Below, piece after piece: positions 8,335-16,403 of a stretch of DNA of 64,000 nucleotides (positions are counted from its first letter, which is position 1; each line of letters begins with the position of its first letter). Made by a program: the position numbers and the translations under genes. The DNA is taken from assembly GCA_035934385.1 (NCBI GenBank), contig DASYXY010000055.1, positions 1 through 64,000 of the forward strand, in the 5' to 3' direction. Source of the stretch: CF-118 sp035934385. Lineage in GTDB: Bacteria > Chloroflexota > Dormibacteria > Dormibacterales > Dormibacteraceae. Under the pieces are notes generated by a model. That model was not told the DNA's origin, did not search any database, and worked only from the letters and a program-made list of their open reading frames with translations.

Positions 8335-9033
8335 CTATTGACGCGACTGATTCCTTCCGACGATCAAGTCGGCGCGATCCCTCCATCGGTCCAGAAAGCG
8401 ATAAAGGTTTCGACGCGAGAGCCGGTCCCGTTCAGCCGGCTCCGTCGCCTCCCAGATGCGGTGCTCGTGTTTGACCACCGGCAGCCCAGGCACGACGACC
8501 GCGCGGCCTCCGTGCTCGCGCAGACGAAAGCTGAACTCGATGTCCGCGATGCGGTAGAAGCGGAATTTCGGATCGAAGCCGCCCGCCTCGAGCGCGTCGG
8601 CCCGGCGAAACGCCATGCAGTAGCCCTCGATCGCATCGACATCGGGGCCGGCGCTCTCCTCGAACTCCTTGAGTGTGCCTTTCGCCCGCACCCCGAATGG
8701 TCCAGCCACAACAACCGACCGCTCTTCGAGTGCAGCCAGCAGTGGCGTGATCGCGTCGCCTTTCAGCTCGATGCTCGGGTCGAAGAGTACGCAGGCCTGG
8801 CCGGCAGCCCCCTCGATCCCTGCGTTGACCGCACCGCCGAAACCCAGTGGCGGCTCGAGCCGAATGACTCGCACGCGCTCCGCGGCGCGGCCATCCAACC
8901 ACGCGGCGATACCGGTGTCGCCTGAGTTGTCGACTATGAGGGCTTCGAAATCGGCCTTGCAGTAGGTGAAAACCGATAGAAGCCAGCGTTCCGCGTCGGG
9001 TTTCCAGCCGTGAAGCACGGTGAGAGCGGTCAC
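8335..9033 (-). CDS. family 2 glycosyltransferase (GT-A)
   Basis: GT-A fold transferase moving a sugar from a nucleotide sugar. Seen are ALIVDNSGDTG (nucleotide-binding strand with Asp), GFGGAVNAGIEGA and FRRADALEAGGFDPKF, a standard GT2 acceptor-side block. FDPS replaces the usual DxD, so the metal site is atypical. The only canonical start is the GTG at 9033, but coding-like sequence continues in frame upstream to the etfA stop (see 9034-9228). It sits between etfA and a carboxylase gene. It is not an obvious functional partner of either. Confidence 0.75.
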   Translation of the reverse strand: MTALTVLHGWKPDAERWLLSVFTYCKADFEALIVDNSGDTGIAAWLDGRAAERVRVIRLEPPLGFGGAVNAGIEGAAGQACVLFDPSIELKGDAITPLLAALEERSVVVAGPFGVRAKGTLKEFEESAGPDVDAIEGYCMAFRRADALEAGGFDPKFRFYRIADIEFSFRLREHGGRAVVVPGLPVVKHEHRIWEATEPAERDRLSRRNLYRFLDRWRDRADLIVGRNQSRQ

Positions 9034-9228
9034 GCGCCGTGGTGAGGCGGGCGCGACGGGTACCGCTTGGGCTCGGAGCGGGCGCAGCTCGCTGCCTGAC
9101 GAGCTGTCGAGAACCTCCCAACCGGCATCGTTCAGCCGCGCCCGGATCGAGTCGGCGGCCTCGAAGTCTTTGCTTTTTCGCAGCGCCGCGCGCTCTGCGG
9201 CGAGGCGCTCCGCGACGTCCCTGTCCGT
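9034..9228 (-). other. in-frame N-terminal extension of the glycosyltransferase lacking a canonical start
   Basis: Directly after the etfA stop (TAG, complement of 9232-9234) and in frame with the glycosyltransferase, 65 codons read as a convincing protein: a helical DVAERLAAERAALRKSK stretch, then DFEAADSIRARLNDAGWEV and LDSSSGSELRPL. This is the pattern of the tail found at the end of cysteinyl-tRNA synthetases. No ATG, GTG or TTG occurs in it; the second codon after the stop is ACG (9228-9226). Either an ACG start is used or the start codon has been lost. Confidence 0.5.
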
Positions 9229-9231
9229 GGT

Positions 9232-10197
9232 CTAGGACTTGCCTTTCTTGGCTTTGACCGCGGCGGTGAGCGCGGGCACGATCTTTAGCGCATCGCCAAC
9301 GACGCCGAGGTCGGCGATCTTCATGATCGGGGCTTCCGCGTCCTTGTTGATCGCGATGATGACCTTGGACGTCTTCATGCCCACCGTGTGCTGCATGGCG
9401 CCGCTGATGCCTACCGCGATGTACACGCCCGGGCGCACGGACTTGCCGGTCTGCCCGACCTGCATCGAATAGGGCACCCAACCGGCGTCGACCACAGCCC
9501 GGCTGGCGCCGACCGCGCCGCCGAGCGCGCTTGCGAGGTCTTCCAGGAGCGGGAAGTTGTCAGGCCCGCCCATACCTCGTCCGCCGCTGACGACCACCCG
9601 CGCATCCTCGAGCTTCACCTTCTCGGAAACCTCGGCGACGCGCTCCACGACCCTGGCTCGCTTCGAGCCATCACCCACAGAACCCGGCGCCTCCTTGACC
9701 TCGGCGCTGCCTCCCGTCTCCGATGCTTCGAACGACTTGGGCCTGATCAGGACGATCGCCGGCTTGCCGTTGGCCTTCATCGAAGCCACCTTCGCGCCGC
9801 CGAAGTAGGGCACCGTGGCGACGAAGGCACCGCTCTCCGCGGTTATGTCCGAGGCGTTGGAGATGAGGCCGGCGCCGAGCCGAGCGGCGAGCCGGCCGGC
9901 GACATCGCGCGAGTCGCTGGTGAAGCTGAAGAGGATGAGGTCGGCCGGCTCCTTCTGCTGCAGAGCGTGCAGGACGTCGGTCGCGGGCTCGGCCAGGTAC
10001 TCGTCGAAGACTCGGTCCTCATTCACGTAGGCGACCTTCGCGCCGTGCTTGCCGAGCGTGATGGCCGCCTCCCTGGCGCCGGTCCCGAGCGCGACTACGC
10101 TGACATCGCCAATGTCCCGTGCCCTGGCCATGATCTCGGTGACCGCCGAGTTGAGCTTGCCCTCGCTCAGCTCTGCGTAGACGCAAACCTTCGCCAT
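9232..10197 (-). CDS. etfA: electron transfer flavoprotein alpha subunit
   Basis: FAD-binding subunit of the ETF heterodimer, which takes electrons from acyl-CoA dehydrogenases and passes them to ETF:quinone oxidoreductase. 321 residues, normal length. The C-terminal FAD domain is clear: VVSGGRGMGGPDNFPLLEDLA, then VGQTGKSVRPGVYIAVGISGAMQH and INKDAEAPIMKIADLGVVGD. It follows etfB by one base, so the two form one translational unit. Confidence 0.97.
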   Translation of the reverse strand: MAKVCVYAELSEGKLNSAVTEIMARARDIGDVSVVALGTGAREAAITLGKHGAKVAYVNEDRVFDEYLAEPATDVLHALQQKEPADLILFSFTSDSRDVAGRLAARLGAGLISNASDITAESGAFVATVPYFGGAKVASMKANGKPAIVLIRPKSFEASETGGSAEVKEAPGSVGDGSKRARVVERVAEVSEKVKLEDARVVVSGGRGMGGPDNFPLLEDLASALGGAVGASRAVVDAGWVPYSMQVGQTGKSVRPGVYIAVGISGAMQHTVGMKTSKVIIAINKDAEAPIMKIADLGVVGDALKIVPALTAAVKAKKGKS

Positions 10198-10198
10198 C

Positions 10199-10957
10199 TC
10201 AGATCACCTTGGCTTCGGTGAGCACTTTGACGATGCGGTCGACCGCGCTGCCGTCGTCCTCGATGATCGCTCCGGCCTTGCGCGCCTCTGCGCTCGCGAC
10301 TGACTCGATGGTCTCAGCAGGCTCGCCGCCTGCCACCCCGAGATCCTGCAGCGACAGCAGCTTCACCTCTTTCGACCGCGCGGCCATGATGCCCTTGAGC
10401 GATGCGTAGCGCGGCTCCGCGATCGCAGCCGTGACCGTGATCAGAGCCGGCATCGCGGCCTCGACCGCCATGTACCCGTCAGCGGTCTGGCGGTTGACCT
10501 TCAGGTTGGTCCCGCTGACTTCGACCTTCTTGGCGAAAGTCAGCTGAGGCAGGCCCAGAAGCTCGGCGAGGATCGGAGGCAGCATGCCGGTGCTGCCGTC
10601 GTAGGACTCAGTCCCGCAGATCACCAGGTCCGGTGATTCGGCCTTGATGGCCGCGGCCAAAGCCTTGCCCGTCAGCAGCGCGTCCGCGCCGGCCAGCTTC
10701 TCGTCGGTGATGAGGATGCCCCGGTCCGCGCCCATCGAGAGGCCCTTGCGGATCGCGTCCCTTGCGCGCTCCGGTCCCATCGAAACGAGCACGACCTCGC
10801 CTCCGTGCGCCTCCTTGAGCTGCAGCCCCTCCTCGATGCCGCACTCGTCGCCGGGATCGAGGACGACCTCCTTGTCGCGTGCGAGAGTGTTGTCGGACTC
10901 CAACGTCATGGTCGCGTTGGGGTCCGGCACCTGCTTGACGGTGACGACGATCTTCAC
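10199..10957 (-). CDS. etfB: electron transfer flavoprotein beta subunit
   Basis: AMP-binding subunit of ETF, 252 residues. N-terminal MKIVVTVKQVPDPNA, the DPGDECGIEEGLQLKE block and the ETF beta signature region VNRQTADGYMAVEAAMPALI-like are present. It is the first gene of the minus-strand run that continues to rnpB. The ATG is at 10957 and the next gene upstream (mobA-like) ends 31 nt away on the same strand, so the operon could begin further up. Confidence 0.97.
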   Translation of the reverse strand: MKIVVTVKQVPDPNATMTLESDNTLARDKEVVLDPGDECGIEEGLQLKEAHGGEVVLVSMGPERARDAIRKGLSMGADRGILITDEKLAGADALLTGKALAAAIKAESPDLVICGTESYDGSTGMLPPILAELLGLPQLTFAKKVEVSGTNLKVNRQTADGYMAVEAAMPALITVTAAIAEPRYASLKGIMAARSKEVKLLSLQDLGVAGGEPAETIESVASAEARKAGAIIEDDGSAVDRIVKVLTEAKVI

Positions 10958-10988
10958 AACAAAGCCTCCAATTGGGGGAAAGGGCTCG

Positions 10989-11567
10989 TCAATTATCGCT
11001 AGGTCCGACGGACGCCCGGAAGCGGGCGTAGTCGTCCGGAGTGTTGAGACTGCGGACCATGTCGTCGTCGACCAGGTCGAGCCACGTCACCTCCAGGCTG
11101 GCGAGAACCTCGGCCGCGCGCCTGTGGCCGCTGTCGAGTGCGCCGCTGATGACCGGCAGCGCCGATCTTCTGTAGGCGGCGCACACCGGCTCGGGCCGAC
11201 CATCGATTCGAGGCACCGCGGCGTCGCACGTGCGTGACGCGGCGACCGCCATGCGAGCGATGTCGGATGTGACATAGGGCATGTCGCATGCGATGACGAA
11301 GACCGGATCGACCCGCGCCGCGAGCAGGCCGGCCTCGATGCCGGCAAGCGGACCGCCCGAGCGCTTGCGATCGAAAACGACGCGGTATGGGATCGGCTGC
11401 TCCAGCTGCTCGGGCTCGGCAAACGCGATCATCACCTCCGAAAAGGCGGGTGCGAGACGATCCACCACCCAGCGCAGCAGAATCGTGTCGCCAACCTCGA
11501 GCCACGCTTTCGGCCTGCCCATGCGCCGGCTCGAGCCGCCGGCGAGCACAAGCAGCGTGGCTTCCAT
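10989..11567 (-). CDS. mobA: MobA-like molybdenum cofactor nucleotidyltransferase
   Basis: NTP transferase of about 192 residues that adds GMP (MobA) or CMP (MocA) to molybdopterin. The nucleotide-binding loop LAGGSSRRMGRPKAWL is at the N-terminus, GGPLAGIEAGL and ACDMPYVT (metal Asp) follow, and RPEPVCAAY is a MobA-like block. I use the ATG at 11567; another ATG lies four codons upstream (11579). It diverges from the amidohydrolase with almost no intergenic space. No molybdoenzyme is encoded in the window. Confidence 0.85.
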   Translation of the reverse strand: MEATLLVLAGGSSRRMGRPKAWLEVGDTILLRWVVDRLAPAFSEVMIAFAEPEQLEQPIPYRVVFDRKRSGGPLAGIEAGLLAARVDPVFVIACDMPYVTSDIARMAVAASRTCDAAVPRIDGRPEPVCAAYRRSALPVISGALDSGHRRAAEVLASLEVTWLDLVDDDMVRSLNTPDDYARFRASVGPSDN

Positions 11568-11590
11568 GATCACTATCATCGGCCGTGCCC

Positions 11591-12433
11591 ATGAAGGCGA
11601 TCGATTTCCACGTCCATCTGCCGACGCCTGACTGGCTCGACGTCTCGATGAGGGGTTACATCGACGCGGCCGAGGCTTACTTCCGATCCAAGGTCGTTAG
11701 GCGGACGATCGCAGAGCTTGCGTCCGACTACGAGGCCATCGATGCGATGGCCGTGCTTCTCGCATGGGACGCGGAGACCGCGACGGGGCGGCCACGCGTG
11801 CCCAACGAAGTGGTCGCGAAGGCATGCCGCGAGCACCCGAAGACGTTCGTCGGATTCGGGAGCGTGGACCCGTTGAAGGGCGACTTCGCCGTCGGCGAGC
11901 TCGATCACATCGCTTCGTTGGGGCTGAAAGGGGTGAAGCTTCACCCTTCACTGCAAGCGTTCCGACCGGACGACGACAGGTTCTGGCCGCTGTACGAACG
12001 GTGCGAGGAACTCGGTCTGGTGCTGCTGTTTCACACCGGCACGAGCGGCATCGGTGCGGGCCAGCCGGGTGGGCAGGGAATCAGGCTCGACTACGCGCGC
12101 CCCATCCGACTGGACGCGGTCGCGGCCGCGTTTCCCGGCCTCAACGTGATCGCCGCTCATTTCGGGTATCCATGGCACCTCGAGCTGCTCGCGATGGCGT
12201 TGCACAAGACCAACATCTACATCGACATCTCGGGGTGGGCTCCGAAGTACATCCCGGCAGAAGTCATTCGCGAGATGAAGGGCAGGCTGCAGAACCAGTT
12301 CGTTTTTGGAAGCGACTACCCGTTCCTCCAGCCGCAGCGGTGCCTCGACGAGCTCCGCACGTTGGAGATCCCGGACGCCGCGCTTCAAAAGGTGCTCACC
12401 GAGAACGGCAAGAAGCTGCTCGGCCTCCCCTAG
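11591..12433 (+). CDS. amidohydrolase family (TIM-barrel) metal-dependent hydrolase
   Basis: A 281-residue amidohydrolase_2-type protein (ACMSD/iso-orotate decarboxylase-like group). The HxH metal site IDFHVH is at residues 4-9, GVKLHPSLQAF carries the third His, IAAHFGYPWHLE the fourth and FGSDYPF the catalytic Asp. The pathway is unclear because this family includes hydrolases and non-oxidative decarboxylases. The GTG at 11585 is an alternative start two codons upstream. The C-terminal AALQKVLTENGKKLLGL helix is also typical. Confidence 0.85.
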   Translation: MKAIDFHVHLPTPDWLDVSMRGYIDAAEAYFRSKVVRRTIAELASDYEAIDAMAVLLAWDAETATGRPRVPNEVVAKACREHPKTFVGFGSVDPLKGDFAVGELDHIASLGLKGVKLHPSLQAFRPDDDRFWPLYERCEELGLVLLFHTGTSGIGAGQPGGQGIRLDYARPIRLDAVAAAFPGLNVIAAHFGYPWHLELLAMALHKTNIYIDISGWAPKYIPAEVIREMKGRLQNQFVFGSDYPFLQPQRCLDELRTLEIPDAALQKVLTENGKKLLGLP

Positions 12434-12478
12434 CCGAGCTTCCGCTCGCTCGTACACGGGATTCGACGTCAAGCGCGA

Positions 12479-13102
12479 TCAAGGCTGCGAGGCCATCGCC
12501 AGCGCCTGGTTGGGCGCACTCACAGGCTGTTCTTTCCCCGCCGGAGCACCGCGAGCTCCGATGACGGCGACCAATCGCATCGCCTCCGCCGCGTACACGA
12601 AGGCGGGCGCCTGCCGCGATGTGACAGCGACGATGAAGCCTCCCGGCACCACACCGCGCACTTCGATGCCGAGCGCGAAGGGGAGGACGGCGGGGTTGTC
12701 GGCTGTGCCGGATATGACGAGAAGATCGATCTTGGCGCCGGCCGATACGGGCGGCGCGACCTTCACCGGAATGAAGACGAGGCGAATGTCGGCCGGCGCC
12801 GACGACGAAACCACATCTGAGAGCTGCAGAAGCTGGCCGGCGATCAGGTCGTGCGCGGCGCGCAGTCCGCGCACGTCTCCGGCACCCTTCTGAAAGAGCG
12901 TTGACGCGCCGCTGGGCAGCATCACCGCGACGACGCACAGCGCATCCGGCGTGAGGGTCGTGCCAGCCGAAATATCGTGCGCGACCGCGTACACCTCGAT
13001 CTCGTGTCGCGTCGGATTGCCGAAGATGAGCACTCCCGCGCTCACCGCGACGGCGAGCACCGCCGCCAGACCCGCAACCAGCCAGCTCCTCAATCCAAAC
13101 AC
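12479..13102 (-). CDS. membrane-anchored SAF-domain protein (CpaB-like)
   Basis: About 207 residues: one N-terminal TM segment (LVAGLAAVLAVAVSAGVLIF), then a SAF domain (VYAVAHDISAGTTLTPDALCVV) and a second beta-rich part (VKVAPPVSAGAKIDLLVISG). This resembles the N-terminal half of Flp pilus assembly CpaB/RcpC proteins. No other Tad/Flp pilus gene is nearby, so a pilus role is inference. A TTG at 13114 could add four residues; the GTG at 13102 is preferred. Confidence 0.65.
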   Translation of the reverse strand: MFGLRSWLVAGLAAVLAVAVSAGVLIFGNPTRHEIEVYAVAHDISAGTTLTPDALCVVAVMLPSGASTLFQKGAGDVRGLRAAHDLIAGQLLQLSDVVSSSAPADIRLVFIPVKVAPPVSAGAKIDLLVISGTADNPAVLPFALGIEVRGVVPGGFIVAVTSRQAPAFVYAAEAMRLVAVIGARGAPAGKEQPVSAPNQALAMASQP

Positions 13103-13190
13103 CTTCGCGCGCAAACCTTAAGCACGCGTTAGCGCTGTGCCAACGCTGCCTGTTAAGGCAACCCTTTGGGAGCAGCCTGTAAAGATGGAC

Positions 13191-13216
13191 TTGACACGTT
13201 TGGGTATCGCTATAAG
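13191..13216 (+). promoter_or_regulatory. promoter of the 13225 gene (leaderless)
   Basis: TTGACA at 13191-13196 and TATAAG at 13211-13216, separated by 14 nt, which is short for sigma-70. The -10 box ends 8 nt before the GTG at 13225, so transcription would begin at or within a base or two of the start codon. Confidence 0.5.
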
Positions 13217-13224
13217 GTGGCGCT

Positions 13225-13857
13225 GTGGTCCTGGCAATTCGACTCGTCGAAGAGGACGGGCCGGAGGAGGCGAGGCGGAGGTTGCTGATGGCGGAGTCGG
13301 ACCGCCTGCTCGAGCAGGTGGAAACGCTGCGGTTGATGGATGAGGAGGACGCGCCGCACACCCTGCGCGAGGCGATCCGGATGCTGCAGGTCAGGCTGGG
13401 GCGAAAGGATCCGCCGCTGCCGCCGGCCACCCTTCACGCGGCGCACGATCTCGTGTTTGCCGTGCAGCAGCGATTGATGGCCGCGAACCCGAAGCATCCG
13501 CGCCCGAACCGCCATCGCGGCCGGGCCGAGGGCCAGCCAATCGTCACGCGCGTCTACGAGGGAAGGCTGTGGAAGGTGCTGACGCTGCCGACTCCCCCGA
13601 ACGGATCTCCTGACGACGTATGGCTCGACCTCGTGGCAGCCACCGTGGAGCGCGCTTGGGATCGGTGGTGCTACGCACAGCAGCACGCGGTACGCGCCGC
13701 GCGGTCCCGTCATCAGCCGCGCACGGCGCTCGCGGTCGCGCGCATCGCCTGGGCGAATTATTGGGAGCTGGGCGAAGAAGCCCGGCGGATCAGGAGCCGG
13801 CTGGCCGTTCCGGTTTCGCCGACGTCTTCAGCAGATCGCGGAGCTCGGGCTCCGTGA
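13225..13857 (+). CDS. conserved-looking protein of unknown function
   Basis: A 210-residue soluble protein I do not recognise. It begins with a charged helical region (EEARRRLLMAESDRLLEQVETLRL), has a Pro-rich central part and a C-terminal helical region rich in Ala, Arg and Trp. No signal peptide, TM segment or catalytic motif is evident. The GTG start is supported by a -10 box 8 nt upstream. Its 3' end overlaps the oppositely oriented 78-residue gene by 68 nt. Confidence 0.6.
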   Translation: MVLAIRLVEEDGPEEARRRLLMAESDRLLEQVETLRLMDEEDAPHTLREAIRMLQVRLGRKDPPLPPATLHAAHDLVFAVQQRLMAANPKHPRPNRHRGRAEGQPIVTRVYEGRLWKVLTLPTPPNGSPDDVWLDLVAATVERAWDRWCYAQQHAVRAARSRHQPRTALAVARIAWANYWELGEEARRIRSRLAVPVSPTSSADRGARAP

Positions 13858-14026
13858 TGGGTTTGGCCGACGAACGAACGCGCTCGGCGAGCAGCTCGAG
13901 GAACTTGCCCAGGCGCGCGTCGTCCAGGTGGATCGCCGCGCCGATCACCTCGGCCGCGGCACCTTCATCGCCAGGTTCGATGACCTGAAGGAGCTGCTTC
14001 GCGAAGCCTGGTGGCAGCGGTTGCAT
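13790..14026 (-). CDS. small protein of unknown function (78 residues)
   Basis: A short soluble helical protein starting MQPLPPGFAKQLLQVIEPGDEG-like and ending in a Lys/Pro-rich tail. It has no recognisable domain. Support comes from its composition, a TACACT -10 box (14035-14040, minus) exactly 8 nt before the ATG, and its divergent arrangement with the acyl-CoA synthetase, which has its own -10 in the same 37-nt gap. The 3' half overlaps the end of the 13225 gene. Confidence 0.5.
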   Translation of the reverse strand: MQPLPPGFAKQLLQVIEPGDEGAAAEVIGAAIHLDDARLGKFLELLAERVRSSAKPITEPELRDLLKTSAKPERPAGS

Positions 14027-14034
14027 CCAGGCCG

Positions 14035-14055
14035 AGTGTAGAGGGCACCTAGAAT
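14035..14055. promoter_or_regulatory. two divergent leaderless -10 boxes
   Basis: TACACT on the minus strand (14035-14040) is 8 nt from the ATG at 14026, and TAGAAT on the plus strand (14050-14055) is 8 nt from the ATG at 14064. Both predict transcription start at the start codon. No good -35 boxes are visible. Confidence 0.55.
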
Positions 14056-14063
14056 CCGAGGCG

Positions 14064-16019
14064 ATGCAGCCGGTCGTCATCGGCGACGTGATCTGGAAGC
14101 CGAGCGACGAGGTCGTCGCGAAGAGCCGGCTGAAGCGGTTCATGGACCGCCATGAAATCGCTACCTTCGGCGACCTGCTGCGTCGCGCCGACTCGGATAT
14201 CGAGTGGTTCTGGGACGCTGCGATCAAGGACATCGACATCGCGTTCTATCGGCACTACGACCAGGTGGTCGACCTCTCGAAAGGCAAGCAGTGGGCCACC
14301 TGGTGGCGAGGCGCCCGCATGAACATCGTGCACAGCTGCCTCGACCGCCATCGCGACGAAGACTTCCACGACAAGACCGCGCTGATCTGGGAAGGCGAGC
14401 CCGGCGAGGTGCGAAAGCTCACCTATGGCGAGCTGCACGCCGAGGTGTGCAAGCTCGCGGGCGCGCTTCGACGGCTGGGCATCAGGCCCGGTGACCGCGT
14501 CGGGATCTTCATGCCGATGTGCCCCGAGGTCGCTGTGTCGGTGCTCGCCGTCGCGAAGATCGGGGCGGTCATCATCCCGCTGTTCTCGGGCTACGGACCC
14601 GAGGCCATCGCGACGAGGCTGAGGGACGGCGAGGCCAGATGCTTGATCTGCGCCGACGGCTTCTACAGGCGCGGCCAGGTGGTGCCGATGAAGGAAACGG
14701 CGGACCGAGCGCTGGTTTCGTGCCCGACAGTGACCAAGGTGATCGTGCACCGGCGCATCGTGCGCGACGTGCCCTGGACGCACGGTCGCGACCAGGTGTG
14801 GGAGGTGCTGCTCGAGGACGAGCCCGACCGCGCGCCGACGCACGAGATGGATCCCGAGGACCCGCTGATGATCATCTACACGTCCGGCACCACGGGCAAG
14901 CCGAAGGGAACGCTGCACGTGCACGGCGGATTCCCGGTCAAAGCCGCACAGGACATGGCCCACGGCTTCGACATCGGGGCCGACGACACGGTGTTCTGGT
15001 TCACCGATCTCGGCTGGATGATGGGTCCGTGGCTCATCTTCGGCACGCTTGCGCTGGGCGCGACGATGGTCCTGTACGAAGGCACCCCGGACCACCCGGG
15101 GCCGGATCGCCTCTGGCGGATGGTGGCGCAGCATCGGGTCACCGTTTTCGGCGTGTCCCCCACCCTCGTGCGCGGGCTGATGACGCACGGCGACGAGCCT
15201 CCTGCACGCCACGACCTTTCCAGCCTGCGCATCCTCGGCGGCACCGGCGAGCCGTGGAACCCGGAGCCGTTCAACTGGTACTTCAGGCAGATCGGCGGCG
15301 GCCGGATCCCAGTCATCAACTACACCGGCGGCACCGAGATTTCGGGCGGGATCCTTTGCGGCAACGTGATTACTCAGCTTCGGCCGTGTTCGTTCGCCGG
15401 TCCCCTGCCTGGGATTGCGGCGGACGTGGTGGACGCCGAGGGCGCGCCAGTGCGCGGTGAGGTCGGAGAGCTCGTGATCCGCAACCCGTGGCCGGGAATG
15501 ACGCGCGGTTTCTGGGGCGATCGCGACCGCTACATCGAGACCTACTGGAATCGCTTTCCCGACGTATGGGTGCACGGCGACTGGGCGTATGTCGATCCCG
15601 AGGACGGCCTCTGGTACGTCCTCGGCCGATCGGACGACACGATCAAGGTCGCGGGCAAGCGGCTGGGGCCGGCGGAGGTGGAGTCGGTGCTGGTCGGCCA
15701 CCCGGCGGTCGCGGAGGCGGCGGCGGTGGGCGTGCCTGACGAGCTCAAAGGCGAGGCGCTGGTTTGCTTCGTCATCCTGCGACCCGGCCACGCGCCGAGT
15801 GATGAGCTCGCAGTGGAGCTGAAGGACCTCGTCGCGGGCGCGCTGGGCAAGCCGCTTCGACCGCAAGCCGTGCATTTCGTCACCGATCTGCCGCGCACGC
15901 GCAACGCAAAGATCCTGCGCCGCGTCGTGCGCAGCGTTTACACCGGCGTCGACCCGGGCGACCTGTCGTCACTCGAGAACCCCAGCGCTCTCGCCGCTAT
16001 CTCAGCGACTAGAAGCTGA
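14064..16019 (+). CDS. AMP-forming acyl-CoA synthetase (AcsA-like)
   Basis: Adenylate-forming enzyme activating a carboxylic acid (acetate/propionate class) with ATP and CoA. 651 residues, the acetyl-CoA synthetase length including the N-terminal ACS domain (TWWRGARMNIVHSCLDRH). The P-loop-like YTSGTTGKPKGT is near 272-283, NYTGGTEISGG is motif A5-like, GDWAYVDPEDGLWYVLGRSDD and IKVAGKRLGPAEVE are the hinge blocks, and the catalytic Lys is in RTRNAKILRR near 616. In Acs this Lys is acetylation-controlled. The acid specificity cannot be assigned. Confidence 0.92.
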   Translation: MQPVVIGDVIWKPSDEVVAKSRLKRFMDRHEIATFGDLLRRADSDIEWFWDAAIKDIDIAFYRHYDQVVDLSKGKQWATWWRGARMNIVHSCLDRHRDEDFHDKTALIWEGEPGEVRKLTYGELHAEVCKLAGALRRLGIRPGDRVGIFMPMCPEVAVSVLAVAKIGAVIIPLFSGYGPEAIATRLRDGEARCLICADGFYRRGQVVPMKETADRALVSCPTVTKVIVHRRIVRDVPWTHGRDQVWEVLLEDEPDRAPTHEMDPEDPLMIIYTSGTTGKPKGTLHVHGGFPVKAAQDMAHGFDIGADDTVFWFTDLGWMMGPWLIFGTLALGATMVLYEGTPDHPGPDRLWRMVAQHRVTVFGVSPTLVRGLMTHGDEPPARHDLSSLRILGGTGEPWNPEPFNWYFRQIGGGRIPVINYTGGTEISGGILCGNVITQLRPCSFAGPLPGIAADVVDAEGAPVRGEVGELVIRNPWPGMTRGFWGDRDRYIETYWNRFPDVWVHGDWAYVDPEDGLWYVLGRSDDTIKVAGKRLGPAEVESVLVGHPAVAEAAAVGVPDELKGEALVCFVILRPGHAPSDELAVELKDLVAGALGKPLRPQAVHFVTDLPRTRNAKILRRVVRSVYTGVDPGDLSSLENPSALAAISATRS

Positions 16020-16371
16020 GGACCCGGTCGGCCTCCATCGTCAACCGCACCAGGTCGACCGGGGTGATGAAGGACGTCTGCGGGCCGAGCATCTCCTGCG
16101 AGACCCCACGGGCCTCGGCGCAGCCTTTTCAAACATAGAAACGAACCTGCTGCGCGGCACACTTGGCCAGAAGGTCGGTCAGCGGCGGTACTCCGACTCC
16201 GCGCACGCCCGCGCTGACCTCGCTCTTGAGCAGGTCGATCGAATCGCCCGCGAATGCGACCGCGACCTCGACGTTCGCAGGTCCCGCGCCATTGGCCGCG
16301 ACGTGGAACGGGATGCTCGCGCGGGTCGCGTCACCTGGACCTGTGGCGGCGACGATGAGCAGGCCGGACAT
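16009..16371 (-). CDS. DsrE/YchN-family protein, probable selenoprotein (in-frame UGA)
   Basis: DsrE-fold redox or sulfur-handling protein of about 120 residues if UGA at 16131-16129 is read as selenocysteine. Upstream are 80 residues ending AAQQVRFYV. Downstream, in the same frame, are KGCAEARGVS, an ITPVDLVRLT block and a terminal EADRVLSF. E. coli YchN has CKTCTDGRGI and SADKVLTF at the same places, so UGA sits exactly at the first Cys of a CxxC pair, giving U-x-x-C. A GC-rich 8-bp hairpin with a 3-nt loop follows (16099-16117). A CATACT -10 is 7 nt before the ATG. Tail-to-tail with the acyl-CoA synthetase (11-nt overlap). The alternative is a nonsense-mutated pseudogene. Confidence 0.75.
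16099..16117 (-). promoter_or_regulatory. candidate bacterial SECIS hairpin
   Basis: On the minus strand CGAGGCCC and GGGUCUCG form an 8-bp stem (one G-U pair) closing a GUG loop whose first base is G. The loop begins 20 nt after the UGA at 16131-16129, inside the usual bacterial SECIS distance of roughly 16-37 nt. The hairpin lies within the reading frame, as expected in bacteria. Confidence 0.55.
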
Positions 16372-16403
16372 TCGGGCCAGTATGCACGGTCCAGGTTGAC
16401 GCG

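Noticed and set aside
14049..15875. 608-residue minus-strand frame opposite the acyl-CoA synthetase
   Set aside because: Antisense shadow caused by high GC in a well-supported gene; no domain and Arg/His-rich composition.
16129..16371. 80-residue protein ending at the UGA (truncated DsrE gene)
   Set aside because: Downstream sequence in the same frame keeps family motifs to a natural C-terminus, so a simple short protein is less likely than selenocysteine recoding; a pseudogene is still possible.
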